Assembly (NCBI RefSeq): GCF_015667795.1
Contig: NZ_JADPEL010000004.1
Location: 126,089 to 190,088, forward strand
Length of the DNA stretch: 64,000 nt
Direction: 5' to 3'
DNA from: Clostridium sp. D53t1_180928_C8
Lineage (GTDB): Bacteria > Bacillota > Clostridia > Clostridiales > Clostridiaceae
The position numbers and the translations under genes are program-made. The notes below the pieces were generated by a model. That model was not told the DNA's origin. It was given only the letters and a program-made list of their open reading frames with translations, and searched no databases. Below, in pieces: positions 20,594-30,400 of this stretch. Position 1 is the first letter of the stretch. Every line of letters starts with the position of its first letter.

Positions 20594-21034
20594 TTATTTA
20601 TAATGATTTTTTGACATATAGTCCTTCCAATCACCATTTTTTATGTAAATACTATTTTCTTCGAAAACATCTTTATCATTCATAGTATAATAATAAACAT
20701 AACAACTTTCTTTACTTCCGTCTAAAAGTTCAACATCCATTACTACTCTATTGTATTCATTTCTACTATCATTTACCCCATAGTAATTTTCCATTTCATC
20801 CATTGGAATCATTACACTTTCAAAGTCATTTAAAGTCATTATTTCCCCAATTACCACATCATCCCCTTCAATTAATGCAGGATAACCTTTGTGTGGCATA
20901 TGATATAATTTACCTTTTACTTTTCCATCTTGAGCATTTGATACTTTTCCTAACAAATATTTATTATAGTTAAAGAAACCTGTTCTTAAACTACCATAAA
21001 CAAAGATCCTCTTTTGTTCTTTGGGTTCTAGCAT
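20594..21034 (-). CDS. Gamma-glutamylcyclotransferase-like (AIG2/GGCT) protein
   Basis: 146 residues from ATG 21034. The fold signature RIFVYGSLRTGFFNYNKYL is followed by GKVKGKLYHMPHKGYPAL and VIGEIMTL. GGCT-type enzymes cyclise gamma-glutamyl amines or amino acids to 5-oxoproline. The expected catalytic Glu may lie in the DEMENYYG segment. The ATG lies one base after the pcp stop (TAGGATG), implying translational coupling. An in-frame TTG at 21055 inside pcp is less likely. Being in the same unit as a pyroglutamyl peptidase supports a 5-oxoproline role. Confidence 0.75.
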   Translation of the reverse strand: MLEPKEQKRIFVYGSLRTGFFNYNKYLLGKVSNAQDGKVKGKLYHMPHKGYPALIEGDDVVIGEIMTLNDFESVMIPMDEMENYYGVNDSRNEYNRVVMDVELLDGSKESCYVYYYTMNDKDVFEENSIYIKNGDWKDYMSKNHYK

Positions 21035-21035
21035 C

Positions 21036-21677
21036 CTAGCAAATTGCTCCACCAACAGCCTTAATATCTTCTATATTTTCTACTGCTGCTTTTATTGATA
21101 ATTCTAATCCTTTTGAAATATCAATTGTACTCATTGATGGTTTTTCTGGCTTATCAACTACTTGTGATGGTATATATGGAACATGTATAAATCCTGCTCT
21201 AATATTAGGATATTTCTTATCAACTAAGTATAATACTCCATACATAACATGATTACATACAAAAGTTCCTGCTGTATTTGAAACTGATGCTGGAATTCCA
21301 TTTATCTTCATTTCATTAACCATAGCTTTTATTGGTAAGTTAGAGAAATATGCTGCTTCTCCATCTTCATATATAGTAATATCTAATGGTTGATTACCTT
21401 CATTATCTTTAATTCTTGCATCATCCATATTGATTGCAACTCTTTCAGGAGTAATTCCAAATCTACCCCCAGCTTGCCCTATAGAAATAACTATATCAGG
21501 TCCATAAGCTTCTATAGCTTCTTCTATTTTTTCTAAAGATTTTCTAAATACTGTTGGAATCTCAAGTTTAATTACTTCAGCTCCAGCAATAGTATCAGGT
21601 AATAACTTCACTGCTTCTAATGCTGGATTTATTGGTTCTCCTCCAAATGGATCGAATCCTGTTATTAAAACTTTCAT
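21036..21677 (-). CDS. pcp: Pyroglutamyl-peptidase I
   Basis: 213 residues (C15 family, usual length 200-220). [23 protein letters not shown] opens the protein. The catalytic triad is visible: Glu in the ITPERVAIN region, Cys in [14 protein letters not shown] (about 140) and His in [10 protein letters not shown] (about 164). It removes N-terminal pyroglutamate from peptides in the cytosol. The chosen ATG (21677) is 9 bases from AAAGGAG; an ATG two codons earlier (21683) is only 3 away. It lies between the DUF979 membrane protein and the GGCT-like gene. Confidence 0.93.
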   Translation of the reverse strand: MKVLITGFDPFGGEPINPALEAVKLLPDTIAGAEVIKLEIPTVFRKSLEKIEEAIEAYGPDIVISIGQAGGRFGITPERVAINMDDARIKDNEGNQPLDITIYEDGEAAYFSNLPIKAMVNEMKINGIPASVSNTAGTFVCNHVMYGVLYLVDKKYPNIRAGFIHVPYIPSQVVDKPEKPSMSTIDISKGLELSIKAAVENIEDIKAVGGAIC

Positions 21678-21742
21678 ATTCATCTTCTCCTTTGTTATTC
21701 TTAATTAACTGGTAAATTTTATTATTTATTGTGGTAAGAATT

Positions 21743-21786
21743 ATGAGATATCTTCTAATCAATAAATGCTTTAGAAAATATCTCAT
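21743..21786 (-). terminator. Hairpin between DUF979 and pcp genes
   Basis: A 16-bp stem (ATGAGATATCTTCTAA with TTAGAAAATATCTCAT, one G-U pair on the minus strand) and 12-base loop. There is no T-run after it, so partial termination or mRNA processing is more likely than a full stop. Confidence 0.55.
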
Positions 21787-21818
21787 ATATATTATAACAT
21801 ATTAAATTATTCTTTTAA

Positions 21819-22748
21819 TTAAAATGCTAAGAAGTACATTAATACAATGTGAATAGCTAATAAAAGTAAAGCTACTGGTGCTTGATGCTTGATTATTGAA
21901 TTCTTATCTTCAATTTCAAGTAAAGCAGCTGGCATAATATTAAAATTAGCTGCCATTGGTGTTAATAATGTACCACAATAACCTGCTGTTAACGCAAGAG
22001 CTCCTGCAATTGCAACATTAGCACCTTGTGCAAATACAAATGGTATTCCTATACCAACTGTAATAACTGAAAAGGCTGCAAAAGCATTTCCCATTATCAT
22101 CGTAAATACTGCCATACCTATACAATAAGCAGTAACACCTATAAATATATTTCCTTGTGGTAATACACTTGATATTCCTGATGAAATTACATCACCAACT
22201 CCTGCTGCTGTAAATAATGCACCAAGCGCTGCTAATAATTGTGGAAGTATACTTACTGCACCTACTGATTGAAGCATTCTATCTGATTCTTCAACTAAAA
22301 CTCTAGGCTTAGCCTTAGTAATAATAAACGTAACTATTACTGCAATAACTGCTGCAACACCAATTGCTGCTGTTCCTGATATTGGTGTAAATTGAGCAAT
22401 TCCTAATGCTGCTAAAGCTATAACTAATGATGGTATAAATACCTTTAATCCTAATTTTTGTGCTTGTTCTTCTCCGAACTTTTCATCTAATGCCTTAACA
22501 GTTCCTGGTTTAACTTGTTTAGTTAAAGTAAGTACTGCTATAACAACTAATATCCCACCAACAACTACTGATGGTATATATGGTCCAAATATAAATATTA
22601 CTCCTAGTAATGCCCAAAATAAGGCTGTCCCTATTTTTGCTTTATGATTTTTATCACGTAATGTTAATACAGCTGTATTTAACATCATAATTCCAATTAT
22701 TATGTAGAATATTTCTAATAGCATATTAGAAATTGCTGCAAAATCCAT
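21819..22748 (-). CDS. DUF979 family membrane protein (probable transporter subunit)
   Basis: 309 residues, about nine hydrophobic helices rich in Ala/Gly/Ile, with charged loops only near residues 30 and 90-100 (KALDEKFGEEQAQKLG). DUF979 proteins are almost always next to DUF969 proteins and very often to pcp, as here. The pair has the look of a two-component permease. A pyroglutamate or pyroglutamyl-peptide substrate is inferred from the Pcp and GGCT neighbours. The gene begins 20 bases after the DUF969 stop with AAAGGAG. Confidence 0.82.
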   Translation of the reverse strand: MDFAAISNMLLEIFYIIIGIMMLNTAVLTLRDKNHKAKIGTALFWALLGVIFIFGPYIPSVVVGGILVVIAVLTLTKQVKPGTVKALDEKFGEEQAQKLGLKVFIPSLVIALAALGIAQFTPISGTAAIGVAAVIAVIVTFIITKAKPRVLVEESDRMLQSVGAVSILPQLLAALGALFTAAGVGDVISSGISSVLPQGNIFIGVTAYCIGMAVFTMIMGNAFAAFSVITVGIGIPFVFAQGANVAIAGALALTAGYCGTLLTPMAANFNIMPAALLEIEDKNSIIKHQAPVALLLLAIHIVLMYFLAF

Positions 22749-22768
22749 ATATCATTTCTCCTTTGTGC

Positions 22769-23440
22769 TTATTTATTCTTTTTTCCAAACTGTCTTTCCA
22801 ATTGCTTGTCCAATAATATGTTTTGAATTAAAACTAATCCAAAAGCAATTATTGCTACAGGAATTGAAGCTTTTGCAATATCTAATCCTGTTGTTGCATA
22901 TCCTAACTCGCTTAATGTATTAGCAATTAATAAAACTCCTGAACTTGCTAAGAATAAATTTTGCCCATAGAAATTACCGTAGTTATCCATAGATGCTGCC
23001 GCTGCTTTTATTTTAGCCTCTGTTTTCTCATCTAGCTTTCCGTACTTACTTATTGCTGCACCTTGAGCCATTGGATTTATTAAAGGTCTAACAAATTGAG
23101 GATGTCCACTTATTCTTAATGACATAGCTCCAGCAATTTGTCTTATTAAACAATATAATGTTAAAAGCTTTCCTGTTGAAAGATTCTTAACTTTCTTAAT
23201 TAATGAAACTGCTTTTTCTTTTAATCCATATCTTTCTGATATACCTATTACAGGTAGTGTTAATATAAAAATTGTTATTAATCTTTGATTAACAAATGTA
23301 TTACCAAGGATTGATAATATTTCAGTAATATCCATATGAGCTGCAAATCCTGTAGCAAGAGCTGATATTATTATTACCGCTATACTATCTAATTTAAGTG
23401 CAAATCCAACTATCACCATTAATATTCCTATTAGTACCAT
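22769..23440 (-). CDS. DUF969 family membrane protein (probable transporter subunit)
   Basis: 223 residues, about six helices, with conserved-looking loops LRISGHPQFVRPLINPMAQGAA and AASMDNYGNFYGQNLFLASSGV that could line a substrate path. First gene of the unit DUF969-DUF979-pcp-GGCT, with a perfect GGAGGG ribosome binding site and a promoter at 23473-23501. Confidence 0.82.
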   Translation of the reverse strand: MVLIGILMVIVGFALKLDSIAVIIISALATGFAAHMDITEILSILGNTFVNQRLITIFILTLPVIGISERYGLKEKAVSLIKKVKNLSTGKLLTLYCLIRQIAGAMSLRISGHPQFVRPLINPMAQGAAISKYGKLDEKTEAKIKAAAASMDNYGNFYGQNLFLASSGVLLIANTLSELGYATTGLDIAKASIPVAIIAFGLVLIQNILLDKQLERQFGKKNK

Positions 23441-23472
23441 TTTATTCCCTCCATTACATATCCTATATTATA

Positions 23473-23501
23473 TTTATACTTCTTTTTTCTACATTTGTCT
23501 A
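23473..23501 (-). promoter_or_regulatory. Promoter of the DUF969 unit
   Basis: On the minus strand: -35 TAGACA (23501-23496), 17-bp spacer, -10 TATAAA (23478-23473), about 30 bases before the DUF969 ATG. The remaining upstream gap (to 23664) is AT-rich with nothing else evident. Confidence 0.6.
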
Positions 23502-23664
23502 CAAGAATTTTGTGTAAATACACCCCTTTTATGCAATTTATTTAATTTGATACCGTTTTTATTAACAAAACATTAATATTTTATCCTTTTTTAATACACT
23601 TTAATTATACGGAATATTTTTTAAATTTTTCAAACTTTAAATAAAACCATTTTTCACTGTATAA

Positions 23665-23976
23665 TTATTCAGCATTATCATAATAATTATGATCATAATA
23701 ATCATCCTTTTTATCGTAATATTGAAAATCCTTATAATTATTATAGTAATCATAATCATCAAAATAATAATGAAAATCCTCTATTTTATTCATATCATTA
23801 TTATTTAAATTATTATTTAAATTATTATCTGGAAATGTATTATATTGTTTTGTATTATTTTGATTAAAATAATCATCATAATCTGATGTTGGTACTTCTA
23901 TAGCAATATTTTTATTTACTACACTAAAAAATAAAATTAAAGTTAGACAATTTATTATTTCATATTTCTTCTTCAT
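23665..23976 (-). CDS. Small secreted Asp/Asn/Tyr-rich protein of unknown function
   Basis: 103 residues from ATG 23976, which has GAGGTG 6-7 bases upstream (a GTG three codons earlier is inside that site). A signal peptide (MKKKYEIINCLTLILFFSVV, cleavage about residue 25) is followed by a low-complexity mature part with runs such as NNNLNNNLNNND and DDYDYYNNYKDFQYYDKKDDYYD. Of the last 40 residues about two thirds are D, Y or N. I recognise no family. It could be an acidic cation-binding, surface or spore-associated protein. Good start signals and a signal peptide support a real gene. Confidence 0.6.
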   Translation of the reverse strand: MKKKYEIINCLTLILFFSVVNKNIAIEVPTSDYDDYFNQNNTKQYNTFPDNNLNNNLNNNDMNKIEDFHYYFDDYDYYNNYKDFQYYDKKDDYYDHNYYDNAE

Positions 23977-24043
23977 GATTAACACCTCTTTCCTATCTAT
24001 TCATTACACTTATTTTCACCTACAATTTGAATTTTTATTAATA

Positions 24044-24090
24044 AAAATGACCATATCAAAACTCAAATAATATTTTGATATGGTCATTTT
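24044..24090. terminator. Terminator after the amidase gene
   Basis: A perfect 18-bp inverted repeat (AAAATGACCATATCAAAA and its complement) with an 11-base loop, followed by T-rich sequence on the minus strand. Confidence 0.85.
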
Positions 24091-24097
24091 AAAATTT

Positions 24098-24775
24098 TTA
24101 ATTTTTCTTATATATCTCTATAAAGGTATCTTTATATCCCTTTGCTATTAATTCAGCTTTTCTATTTTCTGCATTTATTCTTTCTTTAAAACTTCCTACA
24201 ACACACCTATAATATACTTCATAACTATTGGAACTATTAATAATGCTTATTTCTTTTCCTATTTGCAATAAACATCCCTTACTTATTGATTGAGCTATTT
24301 TTTCAAACTTTAAATCAAACAAAGAATTTTCTGAAGTATTATCTATAAAACCAACTTCTACTAATATTGCAGGACATTTTGTTTCTCTTAAAACATGAAA
24401 ATTCGAAACTTTTACTCCTCTATTTACAAAACCATTTTTAACCATTTCTTCATTAACTTTACTGGCTAATTGTTCTGCTGTTTCCCCAGTTGCATATACA
24501 TGAGTCTCAACCCCCTTTGCAGATTCTGCCCGATATGCATTCCTATGAATACTTACGAAATAATCATAATTTTCAACATTCTCTTTACTACTTCTATCAG
24601 CTAAGCTTAAAGTATCATCTGTAACCCTTGTATAATAAACATTTTCTCCATTACTTTTTAATATTTCCCCAACTCGTAAAGCTAATCTAAGAACATCATC
24701 ACATTCTCTTCTACCTTTATAAGTTGCTCCTGAATCTGTTCCCCCATGACCTGGATCTAATAACCACTTTGCCAT
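24098..24775 (-). CDS. N-acetylmuramoyl-L-alanine amidase (Amidase_3) with C-terminal SPOR domain, CwlC-like
   Basis: 225 residues without signal peptide. Amidase_3 domain (1-175): LDPGHGGTDSGA (zinc His), RRECDDVLRLALRVG (zinc Glu), SIHRNAY (zinc His), and VEVGFIDN (catalytic Glu). The last ~40 residues (YEVYYRCVVGSFKERINAENRK) form a SPOR peptidoglycan-binding repeat. This architecture and the missing signal match CwlC, the mother-cell lysis amidase of Bacillus, and some clostridial phage endolysins. No holin or phage genes are nearby, so a sporulation or autolysis role is favoured. Confidence 0.85.
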   Translation of the reverse strand: MAKWLLDPGHGGTDSGATYKGRRECDDVLRLALRVGEILKSNGENVYYTRVTDDTLSLADRSSKENVENYDYFVSIHRNAYRAESAKGVETHVYATGETAEQLASKVNEEMVKNGFVNRGVKVSNFHVLRETKCPAILVEVGFIDNTSENSLFDLKFEKIAQSISKGCLLQIGKEISIINSSNSYEVYYRCVVGSFKERINAENRKAELIAKGYKDTFIEIYKKN

Positions 24776-24888
24776 GCTGTATATACCTCCTTTAATCCTT
24801 TAACTTCTCAATATAAATATATACACTGGAACATATTGATTTACATTTTATTTATAGTATTTTATAAATAAAATTTAAACCCTGAAAT

Positions 24889-25707
24889 TTATTTTATACG
24901 TATTTGTATTCTACCTAAAGATTTTTCCATACCATTATTACTTACTCTCGTTATTATATATACCTCAAAAAAATCTCCTAATGTCTCAATTTCATTGTCT
25001 TTTATATATTTCATAATGATATCGTAATACTTCTTTGTATCATTATAATCATCATCAAAATTTAGGGTTAAATATTTACCCTTAGGTAAAACTATCTTAT
25101 TATATTCTTTAATATTCATTCTTCTAGTAAAGTTTATCATTGTATTTTTATAAGTTATTTGATTATTTTCTTTAAGATTTTTATAAGAAACAACAAAGCC
25201 TAATTCCTTATTAAAATAACTATACTTTCTTTCTATTTCCGATAAAATTTTACTTAAATTTACTTCAAACTCCTCTGTAAATCTGTTTGTATTATTATAT
25301 TTTATAAAGGTTCTTTCCTCATAAAACTTTATAAATATTTTGTTTAATCCTTCATTTAACAAAAGCTTTATGCGATCCTCTAAAAAAGTAATATTATTAT
25401 TTATCTTATTTAATTCTTCTATTTTTTCATTTATTATTTTTTTTTGCTTCCCTATAACTTGTAATACCGATTCTGGTGATGTATAGTTTTCTATTATACC
25501 CTTTATCTCTTCTAAAGATAACCCCATAGATTTACATTGCTTAATTAAACCTAATATTATAAAATCCTTAGTAGTATAATATCTGTATCTAGTATTTTCA
25601 TTTGTATATGATGGTTTCAACAATCCCACTCTATCATAATGTCTTAATGTCTCTACCGTAATATTATGTATTTTAGCTACTTCTCCAATTGAAAATTTAG
25701 ATATCAT
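24889..25707 (-). CDS. MerR-family regulator with GyrI-like effector domain, probably controls the MATE pump
   Basis: 272 residues. The MerR winged helix opens with FSIGEVAKIHNITVETLRHYDRVGLLKP, followed by RYRYYTTKDF, a coiled-coil dimerisation helix (about 80-120), and a C-terminal GyrI/BmrR-like drug-binding region (about 125-270) ending MEKSLGRIQIRIK. The next unit upstream is a MATE efflux gene whose promoter has a 19-bp spacer holding a perfect palindrome, the hallmark of MerR-activated promoters. Ligand is probably a cationic or hydrophobic compound. AGGGG ribosome binding site. Confidence 0.85.
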   Translation of the reverse strand: MISKFSIGEVAKIHNITVETLRHYDRVGLLKPSYTNENTRYRYYTTKDFIILGLIKQCKSMGLSLEEIKGIIENYTSPESVLQVIGKQKKIINEKIEELNKINNNITFLEDRIKLLLNEGLNKIFIKFYEERTFIKYNNTNRFTEEFEVNLSKILSEIERKYSYFNKELGFVVSYKNLKENNQITYKNTMINFTRRMNIKEYNKIVLPKGKYLTLNFDDDYNDTKKYYDIIMKYIKDNEIETLGDFFEVYIITRVSNNGMEKSLGRIQIRIK

Positions 25708-25922
25708 ATCTATTCCCCTTCTAAAATTGTTATTATTAAAATATAATAAACACTATAAAGCTTAAAAATTATTTAAATTTAAAAATATTAACTCATATTT
25801 CAAATCTATATAGTTTATTCCTTTTAATAGTGCTATTTATTCTATCACTTTAAATATTTATCTTCAATTATTTTATACTTAATAGCTGTTTTTTTATTTT
25901 AGTATAACTTATTAAATATAAA

Positions 25923-25965
25923 AAACTGTATTGAGATATAACACTTTAATATCTCAGTACAGTTT
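25923..25965 (-). terminator. Terminator of the MATE gene
   Basis: A 17-bp stem (AAACTGTATTGAGATAT, one G-U pair on the minus strand) with a 9-base loop, followed by a T-run on the minus strand. The rest of the 273-bp gap to the MerR gene is plain AT-rich sequence. Confidence 0.85.
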
Positions 25966-25980
25966 ATATACTAAAAGCAT

Positions 25981-27288
25981 TTAATTTGCTTCTATAACTC
26001 TATAGGTATATAACTTTATATTTCCAACTATTTTTATAGTTATAAATGTTAACGTCTCAGAAATAATTGCACTTACCCAAATACCATTTACACCAAAAAA
26101 CTTTCCTAGTACAAATAGGCATATTGGTAAATACACTACTGATCTTAATATACAGCTCAAATTAGAATATTTAGGAATTTCAATTGCTTGATAGTAAACT
26201 AAATTATTTAAATTTACTCCTACTGCAAAATAACTCAAACATGCTATTTTTAGGGCATTATATGCTAATTCTGCTATTTGTCCATCTCTTGTAAATATTG
26301 ATATTAACACTGGGCCAAATACAAAGCTTATAACAACAAAAAAAGCTGTTATTACTATATTTGAAATATTGGTTATCTTAAAGAATCCTAACATTTTCTC
26401 GCCATCTTTTTTCCCATAATTATAACTAACAAGAGGTTGTACACCTAATGTTATTCCATATAAGACCATATATATATTAGTAGTTAAATAATTCAATATA
26501 CTATATGCTGAAATTCCAACTTCACCTACATACTTTACTAAAGCTATATTGTGAAGTAAAACAATTATAGAATAACTTCCTTGAGCAAAAAATGAAGGGA
26601 ATCCAATAGTACAAAATTCCTTTACTGTTTTAAATGATACTTTTACGTTACCAAATGATAAAAATCCTTTTTTCATAACAAAGTGAGGTATTAATATACT
26701 TACTGTTATTATTTGTCCAAGACCAGTTGCTATAGCTGCACCTTTAATTCCCATTCCTAATTTAAAAATAAATATATAATCTAAAATTATATTAGTAATG
26801 GCTCCACTTATAGTTGATACCATCGCAAGCTTTGGTCTACCATCATTTCTAACAAAACTATTTAAAACAATTCCAATTAAATTTGGTATGCAAAATATTG
26901 CATAAAACCTTAAATAATCTACAGCAAGTGGCTTTAATAGTTCTGTAGCTCCTAATACTGTTACTATTTGACTAGTAAATACCACACACACTATACTTAT
27001 TATTAAACTAAATATTAATAAAGCTTTAAAAACCTGTCTAAAAATATTAACTGCTTTTTCTACATTATTTGCTCCAATATTTTTAGAAACTAAAGCTCCA
27101 CCACCAATAGCAAACATAGAAGCTAATCCAAATAACATTACTGTAAAAGGAAGAACTATATTTACCGCTGCTAAAGCAGAATCTCCAACACCTTGTCCAA
27201 CAAATATTCCATCAATTACTGTATATAGTGAAGAAATAAACATAGCTAATGCTGATGGAATAGCATACTTAAAAAATTCTTTTCTCAT
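25981..27288 (-). CDS. MATE family multidrug efflux transporter
   Basis: 435 residues, twelve predicted helices in two MatE halves. The MepA-like start FFKYAIPSALAMFISSLYTVIDGIFVGQGVGDSALAAVNI and GGGALVSKNIGANN are typical. Such pumps export drugs or cations in exchange for Na+ or H+. It is a single-gene unit under a MerR-type promoter (27321-27351), with the MerR gene just downstream on the same strand. Confidence 0.9.
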   Translation of the reverse strand: MRKEFFKYAIPSALAMFISSLYTVIDGIFVGQGVGDSALAAVNIVLPFTVMLFGLASMFAIGGGALVSKNIGANNVEKAVNIFRQVFKALLIFSLIISIVCVVFTSQIVTVLGATELLKPLAVDYLRFYAIFCIPNLIGIVLNSFVRNDGRPKLAMVSTISGAITNIILDYIFIFKLGMGIKGAAIATGLGQIITVSILIPHFVMKKGFLSFGNVKVSFKTVKEFCTIGFPSFFAQGSYSIIVLLHNIALVKYVGEVGISAYSILNYLTTNIYMVLYGITLGVQPLVSYNYGKKDGEKMLGFFKITNISNIVITAFFVVISFVFGPVLISIFTRDGQIAELAYNALKIACLSYFAVGVNLNNLVYYQAIEIPKYSNLSCILRSVVYLPICLFVLGKFFGVNGIWVSAIISETLTFITIKIVGNIKLYTYRVIEAN

Positions 27289-27320
27289 ATATATCTCCTT
27301 TATTTCTTTATCCTTTTCAA

Positions 27321-27351
27321 ATTATAAACTCTTGTCTTACACAAGAGTCAA
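27321..27351 (-). promoter_or_regulatory. MerR-type promoter with palindromic operator (MATE gene)
   Basis: On the minus strand: -35 TTGACT (27351-27346), 19-bp spacer, -10 TATAAT (27326-27321). The spacer carries ACTCTTGT-GTAAG-ACAAGAGT, a perfect 8-bp inverted repeat with 5-base centre. The over-long spacer with a central dyad is what MerR-family activators untwist. Confidence 0.85.
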
Positions 27352-27381
27352 TACATTTTATTTAATTTTATAACATAAAAA

Positions 27382-27439
27382 AAGAAATTATCTTAAAACT
27401 ACCGAATATATACTATACTCTCTTTTAAGATAATTTCTT
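27382..27439. terminator. Terminator of the propeller sensor kinase gene
   Basis: A 17-bp perfect stem (AAGAAATTATCTTAAAA and complement), 24-base loop and seven T on the minus strand, directly after the kinase stop codon. Confidence 0.8.
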
Positions 27440-27443
27440 ATAT

Positions 27444-30400
27444 TTATTCACATGGTAATGTTATTGTAAACTTACTTCCTTTTTCTAACTCACTCTCTAA
27501 ATCTATAGTTCCATCATGTAATGTTACAATATATTTAACTAAAGTTAATCCTATACCACTACTACTTACCTTTGTACAACTTTCATTTTTACCTTGTTCA
27601 AACCTATTAAATATAAATCTTTGATCCTCTTCTGATATTCCTATTCCATCATCTTTTATAGAAATACTTACACTAGTATTATTATCCTTAATAAACACTT
27701 CTATCTTGCCTCCCTCTGGAGTAAACTTAATTGCATTTCCTATAATATTAACTATACATCTTTCTATTTCATTAGGATCACAAGATATTTCTTTTTCTTC
27801 TATTTCAGGATCGATAATTAATGAAATTCCCTTCTCTTCAATATAATCGCTCATGGTTAAAGCTGTTTCTTCAACTAAATAAACTATATCAATACTATTT
27901 TGCTTCTTTATTTTATACGTACCAGATTCTATTTTTGAACTATCTATAATATCATTAATTATTCTTAGTAAGCTATTTGAACTTTTTTGTACAATCTCCA
28001 TGTAATGATTAAGCTTTTTCCTAGGAATATCCTTATCTTTACCTAATGAATTTATTAATTGTACTGTTGATAAAATTATATTAATAGGAGTTCTTAATTC
28101 ATGAGATAAATTTACAAAATAGTCATTTTTAAATTTTTCACTTTTTATATTTTTTTCATATAATAATTTATTTTCTATCATCTTTTCATTAATCTCTTTA
28201 GTTTGTTTATCAACTAAAGCTCTTAAAATATTAATATGATTCCAACAATAAACTACTATCATCATCCCTAATACAATATATATAAAATATGCTGTTTTTG
28301 TCATCCACCAAGGACTTTTCACTTCTATTTTTATAGAGGTATCTTCTGTAATACTTCCATCTTCTTGAATTGCTCTTACTTTAAATATATAATTACCTGG
28401 TTGTACTGCTGAATATTTTGCATAACTTTCATTAGTAGAAGATATCCATTCATCATCAATCCCCTCAATCATATGCATATATGTAACATTAAAATAATTT
28501 CTATAATCAGGTAAAAAGAATTTAATTTCTATATTATTTTCATTACTATTTAACTCAAGATTAATATTACAACCATTAAAATCTATGGCCTTACCATTTA
28601 TTATTATACTACCTATTTCTACTTTATTTTCTTCATAAGTAAGTTCCTCAATTTTATCTGGGTTAAATGAAACGATCCCTTCATTTGTTCCAAATAATAC
28701 TTCTCCAGTATTCGTTTTATAGCAAGAATTTAAATTAAATTGGTTTCCTATAACTCCATAATTTTCATTATAACTTATGAATCTATTTTGACTTATATCA
28801 TATTTACACAACCCATTATTAGTCCCAATCCATAAATCCCCATTACTATCAATTATAATTGAGTTTATATATTCACTCTTTATTCCGTCTTCCTTTAAAT
28901 ATACAGTAAAACTTTCATTTTCAATATTAAATTTATTTAATCCTCTATCAGTTCCAATCCATAAGTTTCCACATTCATCTTCTTGAATACAATTTATAGA
29001 ATCATAACTTAAGCTATCTTCATCTTTTTTACTAATATAATTTTTCAAAACACCATATTCTTTATGAAATTTTATAAGTCCTGTATAAGAGTCTCCAGCT
29101 AACCATAATATATTATTATCAAATTTATCTTGGTATATATCTACTATATTTTTATCTTGAATTCCATATTCCTCAAACTTATCTGCATAACTTTTTACTT
29201 CACTAGTTTCTTTATCCCACTTATATATACCCATATTACTAGCAAGCCATTTATTACCGTCACTATCCTTTATTATTTTCTGAAATTGTATATAATCTTT
29301 ATTTACTGATTTTTCTATGGATACTCTATGAATTTTTTCATCTTCTTTATCCAATAAAGATATTCCATTATCGGTTATAATAATCATTTCTCCTTTGTCA
29401 TCTTGAAATACATAATTTATACAGTTACTATCTATAGTGTTAAGATCATTTTCATCATACACATATCTTTTAACCTTATTCTCTTTTAATAATATCCTTA
29501 TTAATCCTTGGTATTTAGTACCTATCCATAACTCTCCATAATTATCTTTAATTATTGATGTAACGCTTGTCTTTTCTATATTTTCATTTTTCAAAATAAT
29601 ATTAATATCATTACTTATTTGTTGAGTAATATTTAACTTACTTATTCCATTATCTGTTCCTACCCACAATATTCCACTTCTATCTTCAAAAAAACATTGT
29701 ATAATATTACTAGCTAAGTAATTAATAAATCTTTTATCACTTTTATATAACCATGTTTTATTTTCATATTCATTATATTTCACTACTCCATTTGTGCTTG
29801 CAAACCAAAGATTATTTTTTTTATCACACAAAACCTTCGTAATATCTGTATACATATCTTCCCCAAAATCAATATCAACACCTACTAAAGTATCATCTTC
29901 ATTATTATATTTCCTAACCCCTTTATTTGTTGCAACCCATATTCTACTATTTTTATCGACTTCAATATCATAAACATATATATTCTCTTCATATTCATAT
30001 TCATTTTCTTTAACATTTCTATTTTTTATATCTAAGGAATTTATTCCTTGTCTAGTACCTATTAATATAAAATTTTTATCTTCCTTTTTATAAAACCCTT
30101 CAATATCTGTTATATATGAATCAGATAAATAACTATTCTCATCTAAATCTTTTCCAAAATATTTTTTAAAGTTTTTATTTTCACTATTATATTCATTTAA
30201 TCCTTTTTTAGTTCCTACCCACATAGTATCATTAACATCTCTATAAATAGATGTAACATTATAATGTGATATTGCAAATTCATTATTAATATCACTAGGA
30301 ATTTGTTCAACTTCTTCAGTTTTACTATTTATTATATTTAATCCATTACTAGTTCCTACCCATATGGCTCCATTACTATCTTCATTAATAGCATTTATAT

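Noticed and set aside
24098-24775. Amidase as part of a prophage lysis cassette
   Set aside because: No holin, tail, terminase or integrase genes lie around it, and the SPOR-tailed form without signal matches CwlC.
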